Assembly: GCF_004210375.1 (NCBI RefSeq)
Contig: NW_027467782.1
Location: 31,723,276-31,787,275, forward strand
Length of the DNA stretch: 64,000 nucleotides
Reading direction: 5' to 3'
DNA from: Tachypleus tridentatus
Lineage: Eukaryota > Arthropoda > Merostomata > Xiphosura > Limulidae
The position numbers and the translations under genes were made by a program. The notes below the pieces were generated by a model. It had not been told where the DNA came from, did no database searches, and saw only the letters and a list, made by a program, of their open reading frames with translations. This document shows positions 43,869-57,055 of this stretch, piece by piece (the first letter of the stretch is position 1; every line of letters begins with the position of its first letter).

Positions 43869-44867
43869 GACTAACGAATCAGAAGAGGTGAAAAATGTAT
43901 CAATAAAAAAAACACGTATTATATACAAATCAAAATAATTATTTTTTATTCGAGGATGGTCACGTAAAAAACAGTATTTAAGAATATTTTGGTATGTTTC
44001 GGACTATAAACAATTTAAAATTGTAAGTCACAGTTTGAAATTGCATATACTATGACAGTTTCCTTAGGATATCTATTCCTTGCTCATAAGACAAATAAAT
44101 AAATAGGAAAACAAAACTCGGTCACTGTGAAATAAACAACCATAAAGGGTGCTAATTATTAAATAGTTGTTCAGGATCTAATTAATCTACGCTATAGATA
44201 CCAGTGCGATCTAAAACATTTATATAAATCAATAAAAAGTAAGCATTTGAAAGAGCAAGCTGTATAGACAGGGAAAATGAGGTATATCTTGTGGAAAGAA
44301 TCACAATGTAACTCTAGCTACATTATCTCAGGTATAACACAAACTCTAGATATATGGTCTAACGTACAATTCCAACAAAAAAAAACAAAACAAGTACATT
44401 CTAAACTGTAACAAAGTAACGTTCCAAAACTTCCAAAAATCAAAACTGATACAAAATTTACGTATTGAAATAGATCACAGTTACTATTTTTTACTTTATT
44501 TTTATAAATGAGAAGATATTATTTAAGCGTTTTTATTTTTAAAAAAGCAGCCACCTGGTTAAGTATTTAAAAATTATTACATCAAGAAACATTTTAAAAT
44601 TAACTATGGTGCATGGATGTTTCAGTCATATTCTAATTTATCGATTTCAAGACACTTAAAATATTCTAAGGTGGAATAATGGTTATTAAACGTCTTATTT
44701 TAAAGAAAAAATGTTAAATTATTTAGTACTGACGTTTTAATAATTAGATAAGAGAGAATCGTTTACTTATGATTTAAAATATAAAAACATGTTAAAACAA
44801 AATACTTAAAGTCACTCACCTGTTTAATGTTACTCTTCAAAAATAACTAATTTCCGAAGTCGATGAT
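43869..44867. other. AT-rich intergenic DNA
   Basis: No gene or repeat is supported. Confidence 0.5.
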
Positions 44868-45755
44868 ACTGCTAATAATGAAACAAACTGGTATAAACAC
44901 TCCTTGTTTTTATACTGCTAATAATGAAACAAACTGGTATAAACACTTCTTGTTTTTATACTGCTAATAATGAAACAAACTGGTATAAACACTTCTTGTT
45001 TTTATACTGCTAATAATGAAACAAACTGGTATAAACACTTTTTTGTTTTTATACTGCTAATAATGAAACAAACTGGTATAAATACTTCTTTGTTCTTATA
45101 CAGCTACATAATGAAACAAACTAGTATAAACACTTAGTTCTTATACAGCTAATAATGAAACAAACTGGTATAAATACTTCTCAGTTCTTATACAGCTAAT
45201 AATGAAACAAACTTGTATAAATACTTCTTAGTTCTTATACAGCTAATAATGAAACAAACTTGTATAAATACTTCTTAGTTCTTATACAGCTAATAATGAA
45301 ACAAACTTGTATAAATACTTCTTTGTTCTTATACAGCTAATAATGAAACAAACTTTATTAATACTTCTTAGTTCTTATACAGCTAATAATGAAACAAACT
45401 TGTATAAATACTTCTTAGTTCTTATACAGCTAATAATGAAACAAACTTGTATAAATACATCTTAGTTCTTATACAGCTAATAATGAAACAAACTTGTATA
45501 AATACTTCTTAGTTCTTATACAGCTAATAATGAAACAAACTTGTATAAATACTTCTCAGTTCTTATACAGCTAATAATGAAACAAACTGTATAAATACTT
45601 CTCAGTTCTTATACAATTAATAATGAAACAAACTGGTATAAATACTTCTCAGTTCTTATACAATTAATAATGGAACAAACTGGTATCAACACTTCTTAGT
45701 TCTTATACAATTAATAATGGAACAAACTGGTATCAACACTTCTTAGTTCTTTTGA
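44868..45755. repeat. Minisatellite, 46-bp unit, about 19 copies
   Basis: The unit starts ACTGCTAATAATGAAACAAA and continues CTGGTATAAACACTTCTTGT, then TTTTAT; starts at 44868 and 44914 fix the period. Two unit classes are arranged in blocks. The left units have TTCTTGTTTTTATACTGC; the right units have TTCTTAGTTCTTATACAGC, drifting to TACAATTAATAATGG at the far right. Confidence 0.92.
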
Positions 45756-45772
45756 GAATAAGTGCTGAAAAT

Positions 45773-46055
45773 GCTGAAGTTTGTTTGTTTTGGAATTTCG
45801 CACAAAGCTACTCGAGGGCTATTTGTGTTAGCCGTCCCTAATTTAGCAGTGTAAGACTAGAGGGAAGGCAGCTTGTCATCACCACCCACCGCCAACTCTT
45901 GGGCTACTCTTTTACGAACAAATAATGGGATTGACCTAACATTATACGCCCCCACGGCTGGGAGGGCGAGCATGTTTAGCGCGACGCAGGCGCGAACCCG
46001 CGACCCTCGGATTACGAGTCGCACGCCTTACGCGCTCGGCCATGCCAGGTCCCTA
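45773..46055 (-). repeat. SINE-A with 13-bp TSD beside the minisatellite
   Basis: A full-length minus-strand SINE, little diverged. The direct repeat AAGTGCTGAAAAT lies at 45760-45772 and 46056-46068. Confidence 0.93.
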
Positions 46056-46068
46056 AAGTGCTGAAAAT

Positions 46069-46729
46069 CGAGTTCAGTATTATGACTTGTACAGGAGCGA
46101 AACGACTGATGCCCAGCGATCAATATAAAGCACGTGATAAAATTTTGAAAGACAGTTATATTTACTAAAACAAAGTAACTGTACACATAAAAAAAAAAAA
46201 AAAACAGAAATGACTGAAGTCTCCGATTTTGTCAATTGTTAAATATAACTTGTCAACAACGAGCTAAACAAAACGTGTCTTCAGAGTGTCTACTCATGTA
46301 AACTTGGTAAGTCTTTCTCACCGGCACGTTCTTCAACTTCAAGATTTTCATTCACTTTGTGTTTAACAATAGTTCCCATTTTGCTGCCTGGGATCGCTAG
46401 TGGAGTAACGACCGAGTTTCTTCATTGGTTGCTACTGATAAGCAGGGAAATTTCCATTGAGGATGTGAGTGAAGGCGCGAAAGATGTACATGTTACCACG
46501 TGGTAGTACGTGAGCTGTAATGTAAAGCAGCACAATCGTATGATTCAATGTCGAGCACTCGCAGCGACAGAAATAAAAAAGCAAAACAAAATCATATCTA
46601 TATTTCACAAACAGAATGATCACCAGTAGCTGATTAAATCAACATAACTACTACATACACTTTTTCACAAACCTTAACTTCCAAGAAAAATAAACAGAAT
46701 TCTTGGTAAGCTTACTATTCACAGACCTT
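46069..46729. other. Intergenic DNA, slightly less AT-rich at 46320-46560
   Basis: No supported gene. A minus-strand ATG at 46379 gives a short Glu-rich frame ending at a donor-like GTGAGA (46321). It could be a 5' exon, but nothing confirms it. Confidence 0.4.
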
Positions 46730-46890
46730 AACATTAGGAGATGACAGTTTGTTATTACTTATATTAAGACACGACAATTTGTTGTTACTAATATTAAGAC
46801 ACAAAAATTTGGTATTACTAATATTAGAAGGTGACTTTGTTATTACTTAAATTAAAATGACCGTTTGTTATTACTCAGGTATGACTCTTT
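46730..46890. repeat. Degenerate tandem repeat, about 39-bp unit, 4 copies
   Basis: The phrase AGACACGACAATTTGTTGTT, then ACTAATATTA recurs with substitutions near 46735, 46775, 46812 and 46850. Confidence 0.65.
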
Positions 46891-46912
46891 GCTATTCAGT
46901 ACTAGCTGTTGA

Positions 46913-47252
46913 CGAACGAAAACAGTTAATCGTATAAACGAAAAAAAAAGACAATACAAGGTAACGTGCCTCTTTCATCTTTTGTTATTTAATCTGTAAT
47001 CACTTTATCAGATGATAATTCAATATTATGCATTGTAGAAGGTAATAACTGACCCATTTAACTTATTAAACGAAAAATTCATATGAACGAACGAAAACTG
47101 TTTATCGTATAAAAAGACAATACAAGATAACGTGCCTCTTTCATCTTTTGTTATTTAATCTGTAATCACTTCATTAGATGATAATTCAATATTACGCTTT
47201 GTAGAAGGTAATTACTGACCCATTTAACTTATTAAACGAAAAATTCATATGA
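46913..47252. repeat. Tandem duplication of about 170 bp
   Basis: The segment 46913-47084 (ACGAACGAAAACAGTTAATC to AAAAATTCATATGA) is repeated at 47085-47252 with a few differences, including a short deletion in the poly-A stretch. Confidence 0.88.
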
Positions 47253-47349
47253 ACTTAAAAGTGTGTCCTGTTTCAGGGCTGTTGTATTTGATACAAACCA
47301 TGTATACTGTCAGGCGAATTGCAGTTAACATATGCTGGGGGATGAATGT

Positions 47350-48155
47350 TAAAACACACACACATTCATCAGTGGCTAGTATATATATATATATGTATCT
47401 GTGTTCTTCCCTATACCACTAGAGGGTAATATGAATAAACTTCTGTATACCAGAGACTATAATGTGTGTGTCTGTGTATATATATATATATGTATGTTTA
47501 TGGCTTAAACATTTATGGTTATAATATATATATATAATTGTTTATACAAAAGGCTGCATACATATGTTTTTGTCTATACCACAAACATTTTGGTCTTTAG
47601 TTTGTTTGTTTTTAGAATTTCGATACTCGAGGGCTATTTACGATATCCGTCCATAATTTAGCAGTGTAAGGCTACAGGGAAGGCAGCTAGTCATCACCAC
47701 CCACCGCCAACTCTTGGGCTACTATTTTATCAACGAACAGTGGGATTGACCTTCACATTATAATGCCCCCAAGGCTGAAAGAGCGAGTATATTTAGCGTA
47801 ACGGTGAGGATACCAGAAGCTCTTTTTCTCTTATTTTATATGTGATATACAGATATTTTCCTATACCAGACATATATTTTTGTTATCTAGACTCATTTGT
47901 CAGAGACTTGCTTAATAATTTGGCACTGTGGAATTCATAACATTTTAGGAAGCTCTTATAACTTTCTTATTTGTTAGTGGAATATGATGAGAAATGCACA
48001 GTATGATAATATGACAGTTAATATGTACAAATTTCATCTAAATCAAACTATACTTTTTGAAATATTTGTAAAAACAAAACTTTCGTAATAATTTTGTATG
48101 CTGTATATGTTATTGCTTGTACCAGAAGCTTTTATATATATATATATATTTACAT
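47350..48155. repeat. Degenerate dispersed repeat with (TA)n tracts
   Basis: Phrases such as CTATACCA(C/G)NAG and TACCAGAAGCTTTT recur between (TA)n tracts (about 47378-47394, 47479-47490, 47525-47536 and 48132-48150). An old array may underlie the segment. A SINE-A (47598-47808) has entered it. Confidence 0.4.
47598..47808 (-). repeat. SINE-A, head truncated
   Basis: A minus-strand SINE with normal tail and body. The tRNA-like head is missing beyond GAGCGAGTATATTTAGCG. Confidence 0.82.
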
Positions 48156-48162
48156 CTTAGGA

Positions 48163-50330
48163 CAGGGATTCCCAAACGTTTAGACCTGCGGAGTATCACA
48201 TCAGAAAAAAAAAAAAAACATTTCGGAGCATTAATAAAAAAAATACACTAAAAATAGAAACAATCGGTCACTAGCTTTTAGAATATAAATTTATTAAAAA
48301 TATCACTATCTAAAGAAAATATTTTACTTCTACTTACTTGTTCAAAAATTTTTGCTTGCAAATGTTATATCAGTAAAAGTACAGTGTACTTATTTATTTA
48401 TTAGTGGCTCCGACTAGCTCGATTTTGTTCACAAAGTAGTTCAATATTTGGAGTTATGGCTGTTACCTGTAAGCGTAGATCATCTTCAGTATTTAGCCTA
48501 TTTCTAAATTTGGTTTTTGTAGCTGTATACAGTGAAAATGTTTGCTCTCAAAGATATGTTGTTGAAAAATGCGTTAAAATTTTCAAAGCTCTGTTACTTA
48601 TTTCAATGTATTCCATGGCCATTTGTATCCAAAATTGTGTAATTTCTTTCTGCTGAAATTTTGAGTTTAGGGTGTAAAGAGTTGAAATTTCGTCCCCCGC
48701 TAGTACAGTGGTAAGTCTATGAATTTACAACGCTAAAATCAGGGGTTCGATTTCCCTCGGTGGGCTCAGCAGATAGCCCGATATGGCATTGCTATAAGAA
48801 AAAACATGCACACGCAGTTGAAATTTCTAAAAGCTGTTTTTCTCTCTTTCAAAGACAATCATTGGTATTTGCAGAGTCAACAAAGGGATTTTGAATTCAC
48901 AATAATTTTTTTTTTAAATTAGAGGGAAAGTACTCCTCAACAGTTGTACACAAATCAGATACGTGCTGCAAGACTGAAACTTTTGTATCTTCACTTGAGG
49001 AAATTTCATTCATAATTAAAAAAAACAAACTGAGATTTCAGAAGCAGTCAAGTTCTTCCATAAGTATACATTCACCCCAAAGTTTAGCTTACGGTGAAGC
49101 ACTTCCATTTTACTCTGAACTTTGAAGTACGTTACCCTAGTACCATGCATTGTAACATTCATTTCATTTAGACAAGCAAATACATCCTAAAGGTAAGCCA
49201 CTTTCTGCACCCAGCATTTGTCTCTTAATTTGTACGCAAGTTCAAAATGGCATTCAAATAAAAAGAAATCTATCTCCTCACGCAATTCGTAAAACAGAGC
49301 AAGCCATCGGACTTCAGTATGAAATTGCAAATTTTATACAAACGTACCATATCCTCACATTGAACGGTCTTCATTTTATAAAATTAACTATTTTTAGGAC
49401 ATCTCCAATACCTCTTTCAAGTCTTCTGGCATTCGTTTCGTTGCAAGTACATGACTATGAAGACAGCAGTGGATACTCTGGATGTCAGCGTTTTTCCTTT
49501 TTTATGTGTGCCACTGTGCATGAAAATTTTCCAATCATAGCTGCAGCCCCATTATTGCAAATACTTGATCAAAGCTGCCATTGAATATCATGTTCTTCCA
49601 TAAATATATCGATCAGTTTAAATATTTCTTCGCCTGTTGTTTGAGTAGGCAAAAGTTTGCAATTAGCATGTCTTTTTCAAAATTAGCTTCATGAATATAG
49701 CGAACAAACACAAGCAGCATCGCATAACCTGCGACATCTGTTGATTCATCCACCTGAAGCGAAAAAGTTGGTCTCGCTTTTACTCGCCTTATTAACTCCG
49801 TTAAGTAATTTGCTGACATATCTTTGATTTTTCGAGAAAACGAGTTGTCAGAAAGGGGCACAGAGTTAATGTTTTAAGAAATTTCTCATCAATCGTGCAC
49901 TCTACCAAATCTTTTGCACATGATTTTATCGAATTTTCAGCAATTGTATGAGTTTCATTTGCTTTTTCAATACGGTAATTAACAAGACATGAAGCAATAA
50001 GAGAAACTCTGTTGTCCTGATGGACAAACGAATGATATGTAGCTTTACTTGTATTTAATTGCAAACACTTTCTTTTGAAATACTAGGAAGTTGGATTTTT
50101 AATTGGAACTGTTTGGCTTCTAGATGCCGTTTTAACTTAGTTGGATGCAAACTACTGTTACTCAATACTGTTCCATATTCAACACACAACCCATTAGGTC
50201 CATCTTCATTACCTGTTCATGCGAAACCATATTGAACACAATTTTCACCATACTTTCATTTCTTTCTTGTTTCAGTACTCCATGCATCATCCTGTATTGA
50301 AATGCTTGCCCACGACTATAACGCTGATGA
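48163..50330 (-). mobile_element. Old hAT transposon remnant
   Basis: The left end CAGGGATTCCCAAACGTTTA is a typical hAT terminus; the right end was not located. Minus-strand blocks match hAT transposases of the same group as the element at 10-12.5 kb: KIDDMSANYLTEL-type text, FSLQVDESTDVAGYAMLLVF (first catalytic Asp; compare FQLDESTDVSSCSQLLVF), then text with CNETNARRLERGIGD and VQCEDMVRLYKICNF in broken frames. Many breaks are present. A SINE-B (48692-48815) has entered its 3' part. Older than the 10-kb copy. Confidence 0.75.
48692..48815 (+). repeat. SINE-B with 12-bp TSD
   Basis: A full-length short SINE from CCCGCTAGTACAGTGGTAAG to the GCTATAAGAAAAAACATGCA tail. The direct repeat AGTTGAAATTTC lies at 48680-48691 and 48816-48827. 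Confidence 0.92.
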
Positions 50331-52185
50331 ATTATTATTAGGCCTAAACCTAGAAATATTTTTACTAGTATAAGATTTATTACTGATATTGAGCCACATA
50401 TCCGTTATAAGTGTGACAACTAATCATTAATTATATCTTATATCTTTTGCACTTCAAACAAAAGTATTTTCACAAACACAAAATAGCTTCTTAATGAAAA
50501 CTCGTTCAAGCACTTATGTTTCATCATCATACAATGACATGCTGACCTTGGATCAGTGCTGCCATAACGAAGTCAGAAATAAAGATTTGTGGAAAAAGGC
50601 TAGACCATTAGAATAATATATTTTTCTGAAGGAAAAGGATAACCTATTATTTTTACAATTTTTAACAGACGTTTTTACACCAAGTAATAAATTACAAAGC
50701 CAGAACGAAATGAAAAAAACAAAACTACGATCAAAAGAAAAGCTGTGCTGAGAGTTGAAGAAAGGAGATTAAAGAGGATTTATCCTTAAACTACAAGATT
50801 ATCTTCAATGACCAGTGTTTCCTCTTTGATTGTACGTGTTTGTTTATGTGTAATACTGCTTTAACTATTATCCCCCTCATGACTACCGAATAGGTTGTGT
50901 ATTGTTGTGTTTACATGTGAAATATTCCTTCGACTATTACCCCACGTGGTGACTCTACTGAATAGGTTCTGTTTTGTTGTGTTTATATGTGAAATATTCC
51001 TTCGACTATTACCCCGCTTGGTGACTATGTGAGATGTACATTCCAGTGGTTTTTACCAAATTACCTGAACTTCTTGACAGACAATTAGAAACTGTGTTTT
51101 ATACCATCCAGTCTTTTCTTTGTTAGTTTATTTGTTTCTGTGAGATAAATTCTGATGTATTACGCATTTTATCCTTATGTTAAAAGCTATGAAATCAAAG
51201 TCTACTCCATGTAAATATTGCGTGTGAAAAATGAGTGAGAAGACGCTCTGAATTAGTACTTGACTGTTATCTGAAACAAAATTGCTACGTTAAGTTATAG
51301 TTTTGGTCTCACATTTTTTCTAGCAACAACAAAACAAGGATCGCCAAAGCTACTAGAGTCTCCTAAGAGCAAGTGAGATGTGTATGCGGATAAATATGTG
51401 GACAGGAGTTTTGTGACAGATGACTGTGACTTGTTGGTCATAAATGTTTAATAATAAATATACAACGCACGGTCCATTTGTTTTAAAATAGTAGTTATTA
51501 CAATAGAACCTGCGGTTATTACATTTTAAAAGTCACCACTATACACACTTTCTGGCTGAACTCACCATCAATATCTATCTGTTTTTCACTAACTTCTTAT
51601 CACATTTTGTACACATATTTATCAATAGGCCAAATGAGGCCTAGAACCTTTTACACTGAACCAGATAATATATGGTTCATCAATAATCGATTACATTAAT
51701 GAGAAGAATTCAGAATACTTGAGTAACCTGATCTCAGTTCACAACAATCGAACTACACGACAAATGACTAATAAACCATTACTTAATCAAACTTGCCATA
51801 ACTATTGTTTACTTTAACGTTCACACAATGTAAATTAAATAACATTTTAAAATTAAACTTAAAACGACACAGCGGTATATATCTAACAAACTGGTACTCT
51901 TATAACGTGATCACAACTGAAAATAAGGAGCGTATTGTTTGGTCGAGTTATAAGTGTAACTTTGCACCTACCAATATGCAGTTCAACACATTAACTGCGC
52001 GATCTAAAATAACTAGTACAACAGAAAGAAGGAATGTATATCTTATTTCACTCAAATTATCTATGGATAATATTGCTGAAAAATGATTATAGGTACAGAC
52101 ACACGTTATCCAAATGCGATACTGTTTAATTTAATTTATATGTGTGTGTAGTCGTCAGAATTTAAAGAATGTCATAATTAATGCC
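50331..52185. other. Intergenic DNA with a short duplication
   Basis: An imperfect tandem repeat of about 85 bp lies at about 50830-51030 (GAAATATTCCTTCGACTATT, then ACCCC...TGGTGACT, two to three copies). Nothing else is recognised; the frame at 51805-52086 has no motif. Confidence 0.5.
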
Positions 52186-52189
52186 CTTT

Positions 52190-52790
52190 TAACAGGGTCA
52201 TCTAGTAGCTACGCCATTGATGTAAAAAAGAGAAAAAGACCCACCACCGAGCTTGTGACATTAACCCAGTTTCACTGAATTAATTTATTACACCTATGCT
52301 TTCTACCATCTAACCAGTTTTCTACCTAGTGATACAATATATTTCCTCCAACACATACAGAAATAAGTTTTCTACCTAGTGTACAAGAAAGACTTTCATG
52401 TGGTACCATGTTAAAGGTTTTATAAATATCTTAAAATCTAAATTCACCAAATCCACACCCGTTTCCTCTTTCACATAAGCATTAACCTCTTCAAAGAGTG
52501 TCGTAAGATTTGTAAAGCAATATTTTTACCTAGTGGAACAATACTAACTATCGAATAACATTTTACACTTCGTAAATCATTTCCCATCAGACTTTCCTAA
52601 ACGTTTCCCACAAATGACGTTAAAATTAATGAATGGGCTTATAATTACAGTGACAATGTTTATTCTTTCCCTAGAAAAGAGGAGTCCATTAGGTGACTTC
52701 CAATCCTCTGGTTCCTGCCTACTATTCAAGGACTTTGAAAAAATAGAAGCCAAGGAACAATATAAGTGCATTTATTTATTAACTTTCGAG
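52190..52790 (-). mobile_element. CR1-like LINE RT remnant
   Basis: Minus-strand text FNSRQEPEDWKSPNG, then a NYRPISL-equivalent block in decayed form (SPFINFNVICGKRLGKSD), followed by decayed RT sequence. It corresponds to the EDWKxAxVxPxFKKG...NYRPISLTSVVGKxLE region of the 12.5-13.1 kb LINE. Many breaks; only the N-terminal RT part remains. Confidence 0.6.
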
Positions 52791-52983
52791 TTCGTTTGAT
52801 GATTTGTAAAGTCTTTTCCATCCTTTGAATCTCGATATTTACACTTACAAATTTTTATCACAGTAAGTAAACTACTAATTGACGTTAAGGTTACTATTTC
52901 TAACTATAGTTTTGTATTTACTGTGGGAATTTCTTGAAAATTGAAACAAAGTAGAGTGAAAGAGAAATGCAAACAGAAACAAG

Positions 52984-53048
52984 CCAATGCTAAAAGCTCG
53001 TGGTGGGCAGAGCTCTTTGTGTAACTTTGTGGTTAACTACAAACAAAC
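52984..53048 (+). repeat. SINE 3' end of a third family, fragment
   Basis: CTCGTGGTGGGCAGAGCTCT, then TTGTGTAACTTTGTGGTTAA, ending CTACAAACAAACA. It matches neither the SINE-A nor the SINE-B tail but has the same style. The minus-strand fragment at 61370-61450 looks related. Confidence 0.55.
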
Positions 53049-53539
53049 ATATTATCAGGCCAATGAGAGATGTAGTAGTAGTCTGGATGCTTTTATTTTT
53101 TTTATCATTGCATTTCAAGAACAACGAGTGCTATCGCGAGAATAAGATTAAGTGAGTGAATTGTAATTATTATCGATTTTATTTACGTCACTACCGAACC
53201 TGTGAGTCAGTGACCAATATTCATAGGTTCACTATAACACACATTTAATACGTGAAGTGCTACTTTACATTTTTTCAGTCTAAAGATAATTTGCGCTATC
53301 AAACATGGTGTATAAGAAGTGTCCCATCGTACTGATATAGTTCTTTTTTCTATGCTCTCAATTAGTGCCTTTCTTCCATACTGGGGGCTGGAATACTAAC
53401 CTTAGACAGAACAAGCTTGCTTTAAATATGATTGTAAAACAGGTTTGAAAATATAAATCAACTTTGAATCTCAGAACTTTACAAAAATTATTATTACATC
53501 AACAAAACAATTATCCGAAATATACTGATAGAAACAACT
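53049..53539. other. AT-rich intergenic DNA
   Basis: No feature is supported. Confidence 0.5.
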
Positions 53540-55660
53540 CACTCACCCATTACTCATACAGTAGACTTCACTCAGCAACTCACATATTACTCATACAGTA
53601 GACTTCACTCAACAACTCACATATTACTCACACAGTAGACTTCACTCAGTAACTCACATATTACTCATACAGTAGACTTCACTCAGTAACTCACATATTA
53701 CTCATACAGTAGACTTCACTCAACAACTCACATATTACTCATACAGTAGACCTCACTCAGCAACTCACATATTACTCATACAGTAGACTTCACTCAACAA
53801 CTCAAATATTACTCATACAGTAGACTTCACTCAACAACTCACATATTATTCATACAGTAGACCTCACTCAGCAACTCACATATTACTCATACAGTAGACC
53901 TCACTCAGCAACTCACATATTACTTATACAGTAGACTTCACTCAGCAACTCACATATCACTCATACAGTAGACTTCAATCAATAAATCACATATTATTCA
54001 TACAGTAGACTTCACTCAGTAAATCAATATAACTCATACAGTAGACTTCACTCAGTAAATCACATGTTACTCATACAGTAGACCTCACTCAGCAACTCAC
54101 ACATTACTCATACAGAAGACTTCACTCAGTAAATCGATATAACTCATACAGAAGACTTCACTCAGTAAATCGATATAACTCATACAGTAGACTTCACTCA
54201 GTAAATCACATATTTCTCATACAGTAGACTTCACTCAGCAACTCACATATCACTCATACAGTAGACTTCAATCAACAACTCACATATTACTCATACAGTA
54301 GACCTCACTCAGCAACTCACATATTACTCATACAGTAGACCTCACTCAGCAACTCACATATTACTTATACAGTAGACTTCACTCAGCAACTCACATATCA
54401 CTCATACAGTAGACTTCAATCAATAAATCACATATTATTCATACAGTAGACTTCACTCAGTAAATCAATATAACTCATACAGTAGACTTCACTCAGTAAA
54501 TCACATGTTACTCATACAGTAGACCTCACTCAGCAACTCACACATTACTCATACAGTAGACTTCACTCAGTAAATCGATATAACTCATACAGTAGACTTC
54601 ACTCAGTAAATCACATATTTCTCATACAGTAGACTTCACTCAGCAACTCACATATCACTCATACAGTAGACTTCAATCAATAAATCACATATTATTCATA
54701 CAGTAGACTTCACTCAGTAAATCAATATAACTCATACAGTAGACTTCACTCAGTAAATCACATGTTACTCATACAGTAGACCTCACTCAGCAACTCACAC
54801 ATTACTCATACAGAAGACTTCACTCAGTAAATCGATATAACTCATACAGTAGACTTCACTCAGTAAATCACATATTTCTCATACAGTAGACTTCACTCAG
54901 CAACTCACATATTACTCATACAGTAGACTTCACTCAGCAACTCACATATCACTCATACAGTAGACTTCAATCAATAAATCACATATTATTCATACAGTAG
55001 ACTTCACTCAGTAAATCAATATAACTCATACAGTAGACTTCACTCAGTAAATCACATATTTCTCATACAGTAGACTTCACTCAGCAACTCACATATTACT
55101 CATACAGTAGACTTCACTCAGCAACTCACATATTACTCATACAGTAGACTTCACTCAGCAACTCACATATCACTCATACAGTAGACTTCAATCAATAAAT
55201 CACATATTATTCATACAGTAGACTTCACTCAGTAAATCAATATAACTCATACAGTAGACTTCACTCAGTAAATCACATATTTCTCATACAGTAGACTTCA
55301 CTCAGCAACTCACATATTACTCATACAGTAGACTTCACTCAGCAACTCACATATCACTCATACAGTAGACTTCAATCAATAAATCACATATTATTCATAC
55401 AGTAGACTTCACTCAGTAAATCAATATAACTCATACAGTAGACTTCACTCAGTAAATCACATGTTACTCATACAGTAGACCTCACTCAGCAACTCACACA
55501 TTACTCATACAGAAGACTTCACTCAGTAAATCACATATTTCTCATACAGTAGAATTCACTCAGCAACTCACATATTACTCATACAGTAGACCTCACTCAG
55601 CAACTCACACATTTCTCATACAGTAGACTTCACTCAGCAACTCACATATAACTCATACAG
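53540..55660. repeat. Minisatellite, about 37-bp unit, with higher-order structure
   Basis: About 57 units of type TACTCATACAGTAGACTTCA, then CTCAGCAACTCACATAT. Variants are not random. A marked unit containing GACTTCAATCAATAAATC recurs at about 53971, 54412, 54669, 54963, 55184 and 55368, i.e. every 12, 7, 8, 6 and 5 units. It is usually followed by the same series of variants (ATTATTCATAC, AATATAACTC, ATGTTACTC, GACCTCACTC, GAAGACTTC). Confidence 0.93.
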
Positions 55661-56479
55661 TTAAAAGATTTTTAGAGTCTAATACAAAGCGACATAATAT
55701 GTCATTTCTACTTTGCTTAACGCAGGTATAGAAACTTAGGTTTTTACATTATTAGCCCGCAGACTTACCGTCGTGCCTCTTAAGGGGCGTTAAATAAAGA
55801 GCAGATACACTCGAAAATACGTTTTTAAGGTTCCAAGGTTAGACTCTAGTATCATCACGTTATAATTTTTATTCTCTTGCCCCTGGTAATAATAAAACGC
55901 TGCATAATTTAGTGAAATATATTTGTATTGTTTAGTAATCAAGCTTAGAATTAGATCAAATGTTACAAATATTGAGATATATGATATATCAATATAAAGA
56001 ATGTATTTGACAACCATGTCAACATGATTTATTTGTCCTTACAGCTATTACCACTTGAGGGGGGACCTGTTAGTAAATAATTTTCCTGTAAATATTATTA
56101 TAAAGCAATCATGAGGAGTCCACATAAAACATAGTGTTACACACAAGTCAACATTAGCAGAATAATAGACTGAAATATCTTTCAAATAGTTTTTACATCT
56201 TATAAAATTAGTTTACAGCCAAAATTCTGAAAAACTTTCAATCATACGTTTATCGAAAATCAAGAAACTGTTTTTATGTAAACTCATACTTGGATACAGT
56301 TTGTAAGAATTGATTTACATTATAATATCTTTGTTGGTTGATGTAAGGTGAAGGAATGAAATAAATTAAAACAAGTCCTAGTCTCTGTTTGTAAGCTTAG
56401 ATTTCCTCGTTAGGATGCAAAAATTGGACTGGCCTTTTGATTGTATAATATGATTGTAGTTATGAGTAATGAATATTAT
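55661..56479. other. AT-rich intergenic DNA
   Basis: No gene or repeat is supported. Confidence 0.5.
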
Positions 56480-56715
56480 GTTAAACCTCAAAAATATGGC
56501 CGCAATATATGATTAGTAGACGAAAACTGAGTAGTTAACCCTCATAAATATCCAATTTTAGAGGAAGGGTGATTGATTAACCCTCACAGATATGGCCGCG
56601 GTATTCAATTTTAGACAAAGGCTGATTGGTTGATCGTCACAGAAATGGCCGCGGTATCCGATTTTAGACAAAGTCTGATTGGTTGATCGTCACAGAAATG
56701 GCCGTGATTTTGGTT
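56480..56715. repeat. Tandem repeat, 53-bp unit, about 4 copies
   Basis: The unit starts CACAGATATGGCCGCGGTAT and continues TCAATTTTAGACAAAGGCTG, then ATTGGTTGATCGT. The two right-hand units are nearly identical and the left-hand ones are diverged. Confidence 0.85.
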
Positions 56716-57055
56716 CTGATAAAGTTAATCTTGACAACTTGATCATTTGTTGAAATAGACTGCGAAACATCAGTTTTATCACGGAGACAGAGTGGAGTGC
56801 GTTTCATTATGCAGTGAAAACAATAAAAATGTAAATTTCGTAAACAAAATATTCCGTTTTATTTTTTAAAAAGAAACTATTAGGTTAAGGTTTCTGTAAG
56901 GTGTGTAAAAATTAGGGGGAAGAACTGGAAAAGAAATCATCCAATTTGAAGAAATAAGCTATACGAAGCCTTTAACAGTGTAAAACAATCTGTAACAGTG
57001 AAAAACAAAACAAGTTGTAACAGTGTAAAATAATTTTGGGCATCTCGGATATGTA

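Noticed and set aside
46321-46379. A minus-strand ATG frame ending in a GTGAGA donor, phase 1, that could serve as a distant 5' exon of the SLC6 gene
   Set aside because: Phase agrees with the TM1 exon, but the implied acceptor near 38000 has no polypyrimidine tract, and the local ATG at 38079 already gives a plausible N terminus. There is no independent evidence.
53540-55660. The 37-bp array as a CRISPR array
   Set aside because: Repeats are contiguous without spacers, vary continuously, and the genome is eukaryotic.
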